Assembly: GCF_002102345.1 (NCBI RefSeq)
Contig: NZ_LQPP01000034.1
Coordinates: 1 to 42,663, forward strand
Direction: 5' to 3'
From: Mycolicibacterium peregrinum
GTDB taxonomy: Bacteria > Actinomycetota > Actinomycetes > Mycobacteriales > Mycobacteriaceae
DNA length: 42,663 bases
Part shown: positions 15,346 through 23,120 of the stretch, one piece after another
Layout of the letters: every line of letters starts with the position of its first letter
How positions within the stretch are numbered: the first letter of the stretch is position 1
Made by a program: the position numbers and the translations under genes
The notes under the pieces: model-generated
The model's input: the letters and a program-made list of their open reading frames with translations, nothing else
Told to the model about the DNA's origin: nothing
The model's database searches: none

Positions 15346-16983
15346 TCAGTGGTGACCGTTGGTCTCCCCGTTGCCATTTCGCTCCTGCTGTTCGCGCAGA
15401 GCGGTCAGGGCCTTGTGCTCGGAGGCATGAGCGGCCTCGGTGAGCGCATCGTGCTCGACCGCCGGATCGGCGAACAGGAAACTGCCGGTGCCCGGCGAAC
15501 CGGCCGACCCGAGCTTGTTCATCCGCTTCGGCAGGGCAGCACCCTGGTACTCCAGCGGAATCGGGTGGCCGTGGTCGTCGACCGGTCCCAGCGGCTGGTG
15601 CAGCTCGACGTAGGCACCGTGCGGCAGGCGCTTGATGATGCCGGTCTCGATGCCGTGCTCCAGCACCGCACGGTCGCTGCGCTGCAACGAGATTGCCCAC
15701 CGGTAGGCGATGAAGTACACGATGCCCGGCAGCACGACCATGCCGATACGGCCGATCCACGTGGTCGCGTTCAGCGAGATGTGGAACTTGAGCGCGATGA
15801 TGTCGTTCATCGCGGCCAGGGTCAGCACCATGTAGAACGCGATCGCCATGGCACCGATCGCGGTACGCACCGGCACGTCACGCGGACGCTGCAGCAAGTT
15901 GTGGTGGGCGTCGTCGCCGGTGACCTTCCGCTCGATGAACGGGTAGGCGATCAGCAGGCCGAACACACCGCCCATGATCAACGCGACCCAGACCACCGCG
16001 GGGATGGTGTGGCCGAAGGGGTAGAACTCCCAGGCCGGCCAGATACGCGCCAGGCCTTCGGTCCACATCATGTAGAAGTCGGGCTGGCTACCCGCCGAGA
16101 TCTGAGACGGCTTGTAGGGACCCAGGTTCCAGATCGGGTTGATCGTCAGCAGGCCGCCCATGAGGCCGAGCACACCGGTGATCATCGCGAAGAACGCACC
16201 CGACTTCACCGCGAACACGGGCATGACGCGAACGCCGACCACATTGTGCTCGGTGCGGCCGGGGCCGGGGAACTGGGTGTGCTTCTGGAACCACACCAGT
16301 GCCATGTGCGCGCCGATCAGGGCCAGGATGATGCCCGGGATCAGAAGGATGTGCAGCGCGTACAGGCGCGGGATCAGGATCTCGCCGGGGAAGTCCCCGC
16401 CGAACAGCGCCCAGTGCAGCCAGGTTCCGATGATCGGCATGCCCAGGGTGATCGACGAGAGCGCGGCACGAAGACCGATACCGGACAGCAGATCGTCGGG
16501 CAGCGAGTAGCCGAAGTAACCCTCGAACATCGCCAGGATGAGCAGCAGCGAGCCGATCACCCAGTTGGCCTCACGCGGGCGGCGGAACGCACCGGTGAAG
16601 AAGATGCGCGCCATGTGCACCATGATCGACGCGGCGAACATCAGTGCGGCCCAGTGGTGGATCTGGCGGACGAACAGACCGCCGCGGACCTCGAAGCTGA
16701 TGTCGAGTGCGGACTCGTAGGCCCGCGACATCTGAACGCCACGAAGCGGTTGGTACACACCGTCGTAGGTGACGTGTGCCATCGACGGATCGAAGAACAG
16801 CGTCAGCCAGACACCGGTGATCAGCAGCACGATGAAGCTGTACAGCGCGATCTCACCCAGCAGGAAGGACCAGTGGGTGGGGAACACCTTGTTCAGCTGC
16901 CGGCGCACCGCCGCAGAGGGGTGGTAACGGGAATCGATCGCATCGCCCTGTGCGGCAGCGATCTTGGCAAGGTCAGGGCTCAT
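15346..16983 (-). CDS. qcrB: Cytochrome bc1 complex cytochrome b subunit
   Basis: The menaquinol-oxidising, di-heme membrane subunit of complex III and the target of telacebec-type drugs. The 545-aa protein has the heme-ligand His pairs (RQIHHWAAL...VHMARIFF, and YALHILL...GAHMALVWF) and the Qo-site motif as PDFY, the actinobacterial version of PEWY. A ~110-residue hydrophilic C-terminal tail after the last membrane segment is typical of mycobacteria. The ATG at 16983 overlaps the qcrA stop by 4 nt. The open frame extends upstream through qcrA but is not used. It is the last gene of ctaE-qcrC-qcrA-qcrB. Confidence 0.95.
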   Translation of the reverse strand: MSPDLAKIAAAQGDAIDSRYHPSAAVRRQLNKVFPTHWSFLLGEIALYSFIVLLITGVWLTLFFDPSMAHVTYDGVYQPLRGVQMSRAYESALDISFEVRGGLFVRQIHHWAALMFAASIMVHMARIFFTGAFRRPREANWVIGSLLLILAMFEGYFGYSLPDDLLSGIGLRAALSSITLGMPIIGTWLHWALFGGDFPGEILIPRLYALHILLIPGIILALIGAHMALVWFQKHTQFPGPGRTEHNVVGVRVMPVFAVKSGAFFAMITGVLGLMGGLLTINPIWNLGPYKPSQISAGSQPDFYMMWTEGLARIWPAWEFYPFGHTIPAVVWVALIMGGVFGLLIAYPFIERKVTGDDAHHNLLQRPRDVPVRTAIGAMAIAFYMVLTLAAMNDIIALKFHISLNATTWIGRIGMVVLPGIVYFIAYRWAISLQRSDRAVLEHGIETGIIKRLPHGAYVELHQPLGPVDDHGHPIPLEYQGAALPKRMNKLGSAGSPGTGSFLFADPAVEHDALTEAAHASEHKALTALREQQERNGNGETNGHH

Positions 16984-18146
16984 GATTTGCGCTCCCAGAA
17001 TGCCGGTCCGACGGGCTCGACGAAGTCGCCGTTGGCGACCAGGTAGCCGTCTTTGTCGATGGTGATGGGCAGCTGCGCCAACGCGCGCGCAGCCGGACCG
17101 AATATGGGCTTGGCGAAGTGCAACGCGTCGAACTGCGACTGGTGGCACGGGCACAGGATGCGGTAGGTCTGCTGCTCGTACAGCGACGAGGGGCAGCCCA
17201 GGTGCGAGCAGACCTTGGTGTACGCGAACAGCTCACCAAAGTTGAAGCTCTCCTGGCCTTTTCGCTTGACCACGCGGGGCATGTCGGCCGGCTTGATGCG
17301 GATCAACATGACCGGGTTACGCACACCCATCGAGATCTCGGTGAGGTGGTGCTCGGACTCGACGGTGGTGCCGTCGCCGTCAGACTCGCGCCAGGGGAAG
17401 ACCGTCTCCATGCCACCGGCGTCGAGATCCTCCGGCCGCATCTTGACGAACGGCGACGAACCGGGACGTCCGGTCGCGCGAGCCAGGTAGATGGTCTCGC
17501 CGTGGAATCGGGGCGTCCACCCCGAGGTCCACAACACGGCCTTCTTGCCTTCCGCGGTGGGCACCACGGGCTTCCACGGGTTCTTGATCAAACCGCCGAT
17601 GAAGGCCACCAGGGTGCCGGCCCCGAATGCGCCGAGGCCGATGCCCAGCGACAAGCCGATGAGCTTGCGGCGCTTGACGGTCGAGCCCTCAAGGGCGTCG
17701 GTCAGGTTGGCCGCGATGGTCTTGCGGGCGATCTCGGGGGAACGTCCGTCGTGGCGGTCCTGGACCGAGATCTCCTCGGGGATGAACTTCTTCTGGAACA
17801 GCACCGCGCCGATGCCGATCGCCAGGATCGACAAGCCGAAGGTCAGGCCGTACAGCGGGGTGGCCAGTGAGTAGAGGAACTCGCCCTCCGAACCGAAGGG
17901 CTGGTACTCCCACGGCCAGAACAGGAAGATCAGGAGCAGGGCCAGGCCCGAAATGCCGCCGAGCAGAAGCCAGTACGCGACCAGCCGCTCGGTGCGCTTC
18001 TCGGCCTTGGTGCCGGGGACCGGCCAGCGGGGCTCCTTGAAGATGGTCTCGACACCGTCGATCTTGCCGCCGAGCTCGACGAGCTCCTCACGCGACATCT
18101 CGGCCAGTTCGGCGTCGGACGGAATCTTCGGGGTGTTGTCGGTCAT
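16980..18146 (-). CDS. qcrA: Rieske iron-sulfur subunit of the bc1 complex
   Basis: Carries electrons from menaquinol to the QcrC hemes. In this 388-aa protein the [2Fe-2S] ligands are C313 and H315 (CSHLGC) and C332 and H335 (CPCHQS), with C318 and C334 as the disulfide pair. The actinobacterial form has three N-terminal membrane segments (about 54-77, 92-118 and 163-186) instead of one. The ATG at 18146 overlaps the qcrC stop (ATGA), which also selects it over an upstream alternative. It needs Fe-S assembly and twin-arginine or Sec handling; no clear twin-Arg is seen apart from KRRK before the third segment. Confidence 0.95.
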   Translation of the reverse strand: MTDNTPKIPSDAELAEMSREELVELGGKIDGVETIFKEPRWPVPGTKAEKRTERLVAYWLLLGGISGLALLLIFLFWPWEYQPFGSEGEFLYSLATPLYGLTFGLSILAIGIGAVLFQKKFIPEEISVQDRHDGRSPEIARKTIAANLTDALEGSTVKRRKLIGLSLGIGLGAFGAGTLVAFIGGLIKNPWKPVVPTAEGKKAVLWTSGWTPRFHGETIYLARATGRPGSSPFVKMRPEDLDAGGMETVFPWRESDGDGTTVESEHHLTEISMGVRNPVMLIRIKPADMPRVVKRKGQESFNFGELFAYTKVCSHLGCPSSLYEQQTYRILCPCHQSQFDALHFAKPIFGPAARALAQLPITIDKDGYLVANGDFVEPVGPAFWERKS

Positions 18147-18949
18147 GCTCGTGCCCCGATCCACATTGCCACGCCGATAGCGGCGACCATTCCGATAATC
18201 CACATCGCCATGCCCTCGGGCGCGGGGCCGAAGCCGCCGAGCCCGTATCCGCCGTAGCTGGGCGTCTGAGCCGACTCACGGACGTAGGCGACGATGTCGC
18301 GCTTCTCTTCCGGCGACAGCTGCCGGTCGGAGAACTTGGGCATGTTCTGCGGCCCGGTCTGCATCGCGGTGTAGATCTGTGCCGGCTCGGTCTCACCGAG
18401 GTCCGGCGCGTACTTACCGGAGGACAGCGCGCCGCCCTTGCCGGTGAAGTTGTGGCAGGACGCGCAGTTCAGCCGGAACAGGTCGCCACCGCGGGCCACG
18501 TTGGTCCCGATCAGCGATTCCTGGGCCACGCCGCCGTGCTCGTCGCGGATCACGGTCGGGCCGCCGCCGTTGGCCTGAACAAAGGCGCCGAGAGCGTCGA
18601 TCTGGTTCTCGTCGAAGTGCTCGGGCTTGGACGGTGCCTGGGCCTCACCGCGCATCGCGGGCATACGACCGGTCGACACCTGGAAGTACACCGCGGCCTC
18701 GCCGGTGCCGATCAGGCTGGGCCCACGATCGGGCACACCCTGCAGGTTGGCACCGTGGCACGAAACGCACGACGTGTCGAACAGTTGCTTACCGGTGCGC
18801 AGCAGAGCCGACTGAGATTCGTCGGCGACTGCGACCTGCGGTGTGGGTGTCAGCGTGGCCGCAACACCACCTGCGACTGACAGGCCGACCAACAGCAGGA
18901 GACCTGCTGACAGTCGTCGGCGCAGTCGTCGGCGCGACTTGCTGGTCAT
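18143..18949 (-). CDS. qcrC: Diheme cytochrome c subunit of the bc1 complex
   Basis: A cytochrome cc that hands electrons straight to CtaC CuA, removing the need for soluble cytochrome c. The 268-aa protein has an Arg-rich N terminus and a signal/anchor segment, two c-type heme motifs CVSCH (C61, C64, H65) and CASCH (C162, C165, H166), and a C-terminal membrane segment. The ATG at 18949 is chosen because AAGGGG stands just before it; two in-frame ATGs lie upstream (18964 and 18976). It is placed between ctaE (38 nt upstream) and qcrA (4-nt overlap), which couples synthesis of the two complexes. Confidence 0.93.
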   Translation of the reverse strand: MTSKSRRRLRRRLSAGLLLLVGLSVAGGVAATLTPTPQVAVADESQSALLRTGKQLFDTSCVSCHGANLQGVPDRGPSLIGTGEAAVYFQVSTGRMPAMRGEAQAPSKPEHFDENQIDALGAFVQANGGGPTVIRDEHGGVAQESLIGTNVARGGDLFRLNCASCHNFTGKGGALSSGKYAPDLGETEPAQIYTAMQTGPQNMPKFSDRQLSPEEKRDIVAYVRESAQTPSYGGYGLGGFGPAPEGMAMWIIGMVAAIGVAMWIGARA

Positions 18950-18987
18950 CGAACCCCTTCTCATCGAATCGAACATCGGCCGGCCGA

Positions 18988-19599
18988 TCAGCGGACGAAG
19001 TAGATGGTGGCGAACAGCGCAATCCAGACGATGTCGACGAAGTGCCAGTAGTACGAGACGACGATCGCCGCGGTGGCCTGCGCGGGCGTGAATTTACTCA
19101 TCTTGGTGCGGGCCAGCAGCAAGATGAACGCAACAAGTCCGCCGATGACGTGCAGGCCGTGGAAACCGGTCGCGAGATAGAAGACCGATCCATAGGCACT
19201 GCCCGGGATGGTGGTGCCGTGCTCGACCAGGTGGATGTACTCGTATCCCTGGCCCAGTACGAAGAACAGGCCCATCAGGAACGTGATCACATACCACCGG
19301 CGCAGCCCGAACACGTCGCCGCGCTCGGCGGCGAACACGCCCATCTGGCAGGTGAAGGATGACGCGATCAGAACCAGCGTCACCGGAACAGCAAGGGCCA
19401 AATTGAGTTCGGTCGGCTCGGGCGGCCAGTCGCCACCGGCTTGGGCGCGCGCGGTGAAATACATCGCGAAGAGTCCAGCAAAGAACATGAGTTCACTGGA
19501 AAGCCACACGATGGTGCCGACACTGACCATGTTCGGTCTGTTCAGCGAATGAACGCGCGACGTTATTGCCGTTCCCGAGGTACCTACAGCGCTCGTCAC
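18988..19599 (-). CDS. ctaE: Cytochrome c oxidase subunit III
   Basis: A core membrane subunit of the aa3 oxidase without redox centres, thought to guide oxygen and stabilise proton uptake. The 203-aa protein has five membrane segments, the short actinobacterial form, and the conserved ELMFF, GFHGLHV and YWHFVD segments. The first plausible start is the GTG at 19599, giving MTSAVGTSGTAITS. The frame runs on upstream into trpD without a better start. It heads ctaE-qcrCAB. Upstream TACTTG at 19605-19610 is a poor -10, so its promoter is not assigned. Confidence 0.93.
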   Translation of the reverse strand: MTSAVGTSGTAITSRVHSLNRPNMVSVGTIVWLSSELMFFAGLFAMYFTARAQAGGDWPPEPTELNLALAVPVTLVLIASSFTCQMGVFAAERGDVFGLRRWYVITFLMGLFFVLGQGYEYIHLVEHGTTIPGSAYGSVFYLATGFHGLHVIGGLVAFILLLARTKMSKFTPAQATAAIVVSYYWHFVDIVWIALFATIYFVR

Positions 19600-19711
19600 A
19601 TCCGCAAGTATGACGCTTTGTAGTTGTCGAACTCCACCCGGGTCGAGCAATTGGTCGGATTCGTGTCGCGTTGGGTTCCCCTCGCCCCGGAGTCGAGTCC
19701 CGCCCGGGCGA

Positions 19712-19717
19712 TAGCAT
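19712..19717 (+). promoter_or_regulatory. Leaderless -10 (TAGCAT) for trpD
   Basis: TAGCAT ends 6 nt before the GTG at 19724. A leaderless transcript leaves no space for a trp attenuator or T-box, so any control must be at the promoter or enzyme level. Confidence 0.6.
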
Positions 19718-19723
19718 TCGGCG

Positions 19724-20818
19724 GTGGCTCCTGCATCTTCACCGCTATCCGCATCGTCGTCCGGCTCTGTGGCGGCACCGTCGTGGCCGCTCATTCTCGG
19801 GCGCCTGACCACCGAGCAGAGCCTGCCCAACGGTTACGCGGGTTGGGCCATGGACCAGATCATGACCGGGGTCGCGACCCCGGCGCAGATCGCCGGCTTC
19901 GCGGTGGCGATGAAGATGAAGCGACCTACCTCGGCGGAGGTCGGGGAGCTGGCCGACATCATGCTGTCGCATGCGCGTCGGGTGCCGACGGATCAGATCG
20001 GTCACGAGACCGTCGACATCGTGGGGACCGGTGGCGACGGCGCCAACACGGTGAACCTGTCGACCATGGCGGCCATCGTGGTGGCGGCCTGCGGCGTACC
20101 GGTGATCAAACACGGCAACCGGGCGGCGTCGTCACTGTCGGGTGGTGCGGACACCTTGGAGGCCCTCGGGGTGCGCATCGACCTGGGCCCGGACGAGGTG
20201 GCGCGCAGTGTCGCCGAGGTGGGCATCGGGTTCGCCTTCGCGCCGCAGTTCCACCCGTCGTATCGGCACGCCTCGGTGGTGCGCCGGGAGATCGGGGTTC
20301 CCACGGTCTTCAATCTGCTCGGGCCACTCACCAATCCGGCCGGGCCGCGCGCCGGGCTGATCGGCTGCGCATTCGACGACCTGGCCGAGGTGATGGCCGG
20401 GGTCTACGCCGCCCGTGGTTCCAGTGTGCTTGTGGTGCATGGCGACGACGGTCTCGACGAGCTCACCACGACGACCACCAGCACCATCTGGCGCGTCCAG
20501 GCCGGGACGGTGGACCGGCTGAAGTTCGACCCGGCGGCCTTCGGATTCAAGCGCGCGGACATCAGGGAGTTGGTGGGCGGTGACGCCACCGCCAACGCCG
20601 CCGAGGCGCGGGCCGTGCTGGGCGGCGCCAAGGGCCCGGTGCGTGACGCGGTGGTGCTCAATGCGGCGGGCGCCATGGTCGCCCATGCCGGGCTAGCCAG
20701 CGACGCCAAGTGGGTGCCGGCGTGGGAGGCCGGTCTGGAGCGGGCCGTCGAGGCGATCGACTCGGGCGCGGCCGAACAACTGCTCGCGCGTTGGGTGCGG
20801 TTCAGCCTGCAGTTCTGA
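19724..20818 (+). CDS. trpD: Anthranilate phosphoribosyltransferase
   Basis: The second step of tryptophan synthesis: transfer of phosphoribose from PRPP to anthranilate. The 364-aa protein has the glycine-rich loop GTGGDGANTVNLST (101-114) and KHGNRAASS (129-137), which bind PRPP and metal. A Ser/Ala-rich N-terminal extension of ~20 residues precedes the helical domain. The GTG at 19724 is fixed by a leaderless -10. It stands alone, away from other trp genes, as in M. tuberculosis. Its last 126 nt are overlapped by the 3' end of the opposite-strand exonuclease gene. Confidence 0.95.
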   Translation: MAPASSPLSASSSGSVAAPSWPLILGRLTTEQSLPNGYAGWAMDQIMTGVATPAQIAGFAVAMKMKRPTSAEVGELADIMLSHARRVPTDQIGHETVDIVGTGGDGANTVNLSTMAAIVVAACGVPVIKHGNRAASSLSGGADTLEALGVRIDLGPDEVARSVAEVGIGFAFAPQFHPSYRHASVVRREIGVPTVFNLLGPLTNPAGPRAGLIGCAFDDLAEVMAGVYAARGSSVLVVHGDDGLDELTTTTTSTIWRVQAGTVDRLKFDPAAFGFKRADIRELVGGDATANAAEARAVLGGAKGPVRDAVVLNAAGAMVAHAGLASDAKWVPAWEAGLERAVEAIDSGAAEQLLARWVRFSLQF

Positions 20819-22570
20819 GTTCTGCTGCTGGGCCGCGGCCAGGCGGGCCGAGCGCGCGGTGGCGGCCCACGGTGCGTAGCGACCCGCCGCCCCGATCGGC
20901 GTCGCGTACCCGGTATCGGTACGCACGATGCGGACCCCGGGTGCCGCCAGCCAGCGGGCGATGAGCGCGGTCTCCTCAACGAGCGCGCCACCCAAAGGTG
21001 TTGCGGTGGGCAGGATCACCTGTGCGGCAGCACAGATCGCGTCGACCACCGGCATCGGCGGAACCCCGCGCGCGGCCGTTCCCGCGCCGGCCAGTTGGCC
21101 ATGGCGGATCACCGCGAAATGCCAGCCACCGTTGCCGTCGGAGCGGGCGGCCACGAGTTCGGGGAGATCGGTCAGGGCGCGTAACCGCTGCCCCCGCCAC
21201 AGTGCCTCGATGGCGACCGCCGCGTGATCGCGCAACCGGGCCGCGGTCTCGTACCGGCGGGCTGTCGCGACCTCGCCGATATGGGTGAGCGTGGCCGCCA
21301 GCGCACTGTGGTCGGTGCCGTCGATCAGTGCCGTGGCACGTTGCACCGACGCCGCGTACTGCGCGGCCCCGGCGTCCTGCGGCGCCGGGCACGGGGAGAG
21401 TTCGACCTCGGGACAGCGGTGCGTGGCTGCCGCGCCGAAGCGGGCCGTGCAGGTGCGCACCCCGGTGAACCGGGCCAGCAGCGCCGCCGACTGGATTGCG
21501 TCGGACCTGGCCGAGAACGGTCCGAAAGCGGTGCGGTGCCCAGGGTTTCGCACCGCCGACAGTCGTGGGAAGGCCTCGTCGGTGAGGGCCACCCACCACC
21601 ACCGCTGCGGGTGTTTGGAGCGCCGGTTGTACGGCGGTGCGTGCGCCGCGAGCAATCGGAGCTCGCGGACCCCGGCCTCCAGATCGTGGGCGCATTCGAC
21701 ATGGTCGACGACGCGCGCCAGCGAGGCCATCTCCTTCATCCGGGTCCGCGGGTCGGCACCGGTGAAGTACTGGCGGACCCGCCGCCGCAGATCGACTGCG
21801 GTGCCCACGTAGAGCACCTCGTCGGAGGGCCCGCGGAACAGATATACGCCGGGGCGGTTGGGCAGCCGGTCGGCCAGTGAGCGGTTGCGCCGCTGGGCCG
21901 GTGTGACGTCCGGCAGATAGTTCTTCAGGTCGGCGAAGGTGTGGATGCCCTGGTTGCCGACCCGCTCGATCAGCCCGTGCAGGACGTCGACGGTGGCACG
22001 GGCATCGTCGAGGGCGCGGTGGGTCGGTGTCGTGGACGCCCCGAACAGGCGGGCCAGGGCCGACAGTTTCACGCTGGGCGCCTCGTCCCGGGTGAGAACG
22101 CGGCGGGCGAGTTTGACCGTGCACAGCACCGGAGGCCGCGGCCAGCCGAGCTCCGCCCGTTGGGCCGCCGCCCGTAGGAAGCCGATGTCGAAGCCGGCGT
22201 TGTGGGCGACCAGCACCGCACCTCGGGAGAACTCCAGAAACATGGGGAGGACGCTGTCGATCTTCGGCGCATCGCGCACCATCGCCGTGGTGATCCCGGT
22301 GAGCTCGACGATCTGCGGTGGGATGGTTCGGCCGGGGTCGACGAGCGTCGCCAACTCGCCGAGCACCTCGCCGCCGCGGATCTTGACCGCGCCGATCTCG
22401 GTGATGGCGTCGTAGCCGGCGCCCGGTGTCTTCGCGGTGGCCCGGCCCCCGGTGGTCTCCAGGTCGACCACCACGAAGGTGGTGTCGGCGAGGGAGAGGG
22501 CGTCCATGGCGCCGTCCGAGCCGAAGCCGAAGGCCAGCTGCTCGGCATCGGCGATCTTGCGCTGGCCCAT
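20693..22570 (-). CDS. DEDDh exonuclease fused to a GIY-YIG nuclease domain (Rv2191-like)
   Basis: A probable DNA-repair nuclease of 625 aa with two catalytic modules. Residues ~30-200 form a DnaQ-type 3'-5' exonuclease with D36 and E38 (VVVDLETTG), the Asp of HNAGFDIGFL, and HRALDDARAT. Then comes a UvrC-type GIY-YIG domain (RPGVYLF...VLYVGTAVDLRRRVRQYF), followed by a UvrC/Cho-like region including YNRRSKHPQRWWW. The C-terminal ~200 residues have no motif I recognise. The ATG at 22570 is favoured by TACCGT 7 nt upstream; a GTG at 22588 is the alternative. The last 42 codons run antisense to trpD. It probably cuts on both sides of damaged bases like Cho/UvrC, which is inference. Confidence 0.88.
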   Translation of the reverse strand: MGQRKIADAEQLAFGFGSDGAMDALSLADTTFVVVDLETTGGRATAKTPGAGYDAITEIGAVKIRGGEVLGELATLVDPGRTIPPQIVELTGITTAMVRDAPKIDSVLPMFLEFSRGAVLVAHNAGFDIGFLRAAAQRAELGWPRPPVLCTVKLARRVLTRDEAPSVKLSALARLFGASTTPTHRALDDARATVDVLHGLIERVGNQGIHTFADLKNYLPDVTPAQRRNRSLADRLPNRPGVYLFRGPSDEVLYVGTAVDLRRRVRQYFTGADPRTRMKEMASLARVVDHVECAHDLEAGVRELRLLAAHAPPYNRRSKHPQRWWWVALTDEAFPRLSAVRNPGHRTAFGPFSARSDAIQSAALLARFTGVRTCTARFGAAATHRCPEVELSPCPAPQDAGAAQYAASVQRATALIDGTDHSALAATLTHIGEVATARRYETAARLRDHAAVAIEALWRGQRLRALTDLPELVAARSDGNGGWHFAVIRHGQLAGAGTAARGVPPMPVVDAICAAAQVILPTATPLGGALVEETALIARWLAAPGVRIVRTDTGYATPIGAAGRYAPWAATARSARLAAAQQQNSELQAEPHPTREQLFGRARVDRLDGPLQTGLPRRHPLGVAG

Positions 22571-22577
22571 GTCGATG

Positions 22578-22583
22578 ACGGTA
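22578..22583 (-). promoter_or_regulatory. Leaderless -10 (TACCGT) for the exonuclease/GIY-YIG gene
   Basis: On the minus strand TACCGT ends 7 nt before the ATG at 22570. If correct, the upstream GTG at 22588 cannot be the start because it lies within the promoter. Confidence 0.45.
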
Positions 22584-22664
22584 GGCACTGCCCCCGACAA
22601 TCTGACGCCGGCTGTCCGCGTGTCGCCCCGTATCGGCGCGCCGCTACTTGTCGGTCCGTCCCGA

Positions 22665-22670
22665 TAGCGT
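22665..22670 (+). promoter_or_regulatory. Candidate -10 (TAGCGT) for the small four-Cys gene
   Basis: TAGCGT would start transcription near 22677, giving a leader of about 25 nt that contains GAGAGGAC before the ATG at 22702. No good -35 lies at the usual distance. Confidence 0.35.
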
Positions 22671-22701
22671 GCGCCCAACACCGATCGAGAGGACGGTCAA
22701 G

Positions 22702-22968
22702 ATGAGCGGAGTACGCCAGGACGACTGGTTCTACGCCGACGAGCCCTACCCCCATGAGCCCGACATCGGCAGCGTGACCATCGACTGCGACGATTGCGCG
22801 GTACGCGGGCCCGGCTGCCAGGACTGCGTCGTCAGTGTTCTGCTCGGGGTTCCCGAAACTTTGCTGGATGACGAGCGTCAGGCGCTGGAAGTGCTCGCTG
22901 ACGTGGGCCTTGCGCCGCGGCTGCGGCTGGTGCCCATTCACCGGAACGGCAGATCTGGAGTCGCCTGA
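22702..22968 (+). CDS. Small four-cysteine protein, possible metal binder
   Basis: I do not recognise a named family. The 88-aa product has an acidic, aromatic N terminus (DDWFYADEPYPHEPD). A compact cluster CDDCAVRGPGCQDC follows, with C29, C32, C39 and C42 (C-x2-C-x6-C-x2-C), then a hydrophobic strand (VVSVLLGV) and a helix. The spacing suits one Zn or an Fe-S cluster. It lacks the WhiB GVWGG turn. GAGAGGAC precedes the ATG, supporting expression. It lies between the nuclease gene and ripC on the ripC strand. From memory, related small proteins occur beside NlpC/P60 genes in other actinobacteria, but that needs a search. Confidence 0.7.
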   Translation: MSGVRQDDWFYADEPYPHEPDIGSVTIDCDDCAVRGPGCQDCVVSVLLGVPETLLDDERQALEVLADVGLAPRLRLVPIHRNGRSGVA

Positions 22969-23031
22969 CGACACGCAGCGCTTCGTGCACAGGAAAATAT
23001 TCCGGGTGGGCTGTTAAATTTGCAGCTTCTG

Positions 23032-23061
23032 TTGGACAAGGCCGATGCCGTTTCGTAACCT
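23032..23061 (+). promoter_or_regulatory. Candidate promoter of ripC
   Basis: TTGGAC (23032-23037) and TAACCT (23056-23061) with an 18-nt spacer would start transcription near 23068, with a 53-nt leader. A second AT-rich hexamer, TAAATT, lies upstream at 23015-23020. The surrounding ~60 bp are notably AT-rich for this genome. No c-di-AMP (ydaO) riboswitch pattern was recognised. Confidence 0.45.
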
Positions 23062-23120
23062 ATCTGAGACCTAAGAGCAGTTCGAGGCGGCTCGCCATCG
23101 CCAGTTGTGAGGACAAAAAC

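Noticed and set aside
13826..15760. 644-codon open frame on the minus strand
   Set aside because: It runs antisense to the Rv2197c-like gene, the lipoprotein and the secreted protein, and ends in another frame of qcrB. It crosses the strong terminator and is rich in Arg/Gly, as shadow frames are.
15151..17046. 631-codon open frame on the plus strand
   Set aside because: It is antisense to qcrB. Its His/Arg/Asp-rich composition mirrors the opposite coding strand and no domain is visible.
19600..19623. Leaderless promoter for ctaE
   Set aside because: TACTTG lies 5 nt upstream of the GTG and does not fit TANNNT; too weak to call.
22969..23120. c-di-AMP (ydaO) riboswitch before ripC
   Set aside because: Some actinobacterial NlpC/P60 genes have one, but the predicted 53-nt leader is too short and the conserved core is not visible.
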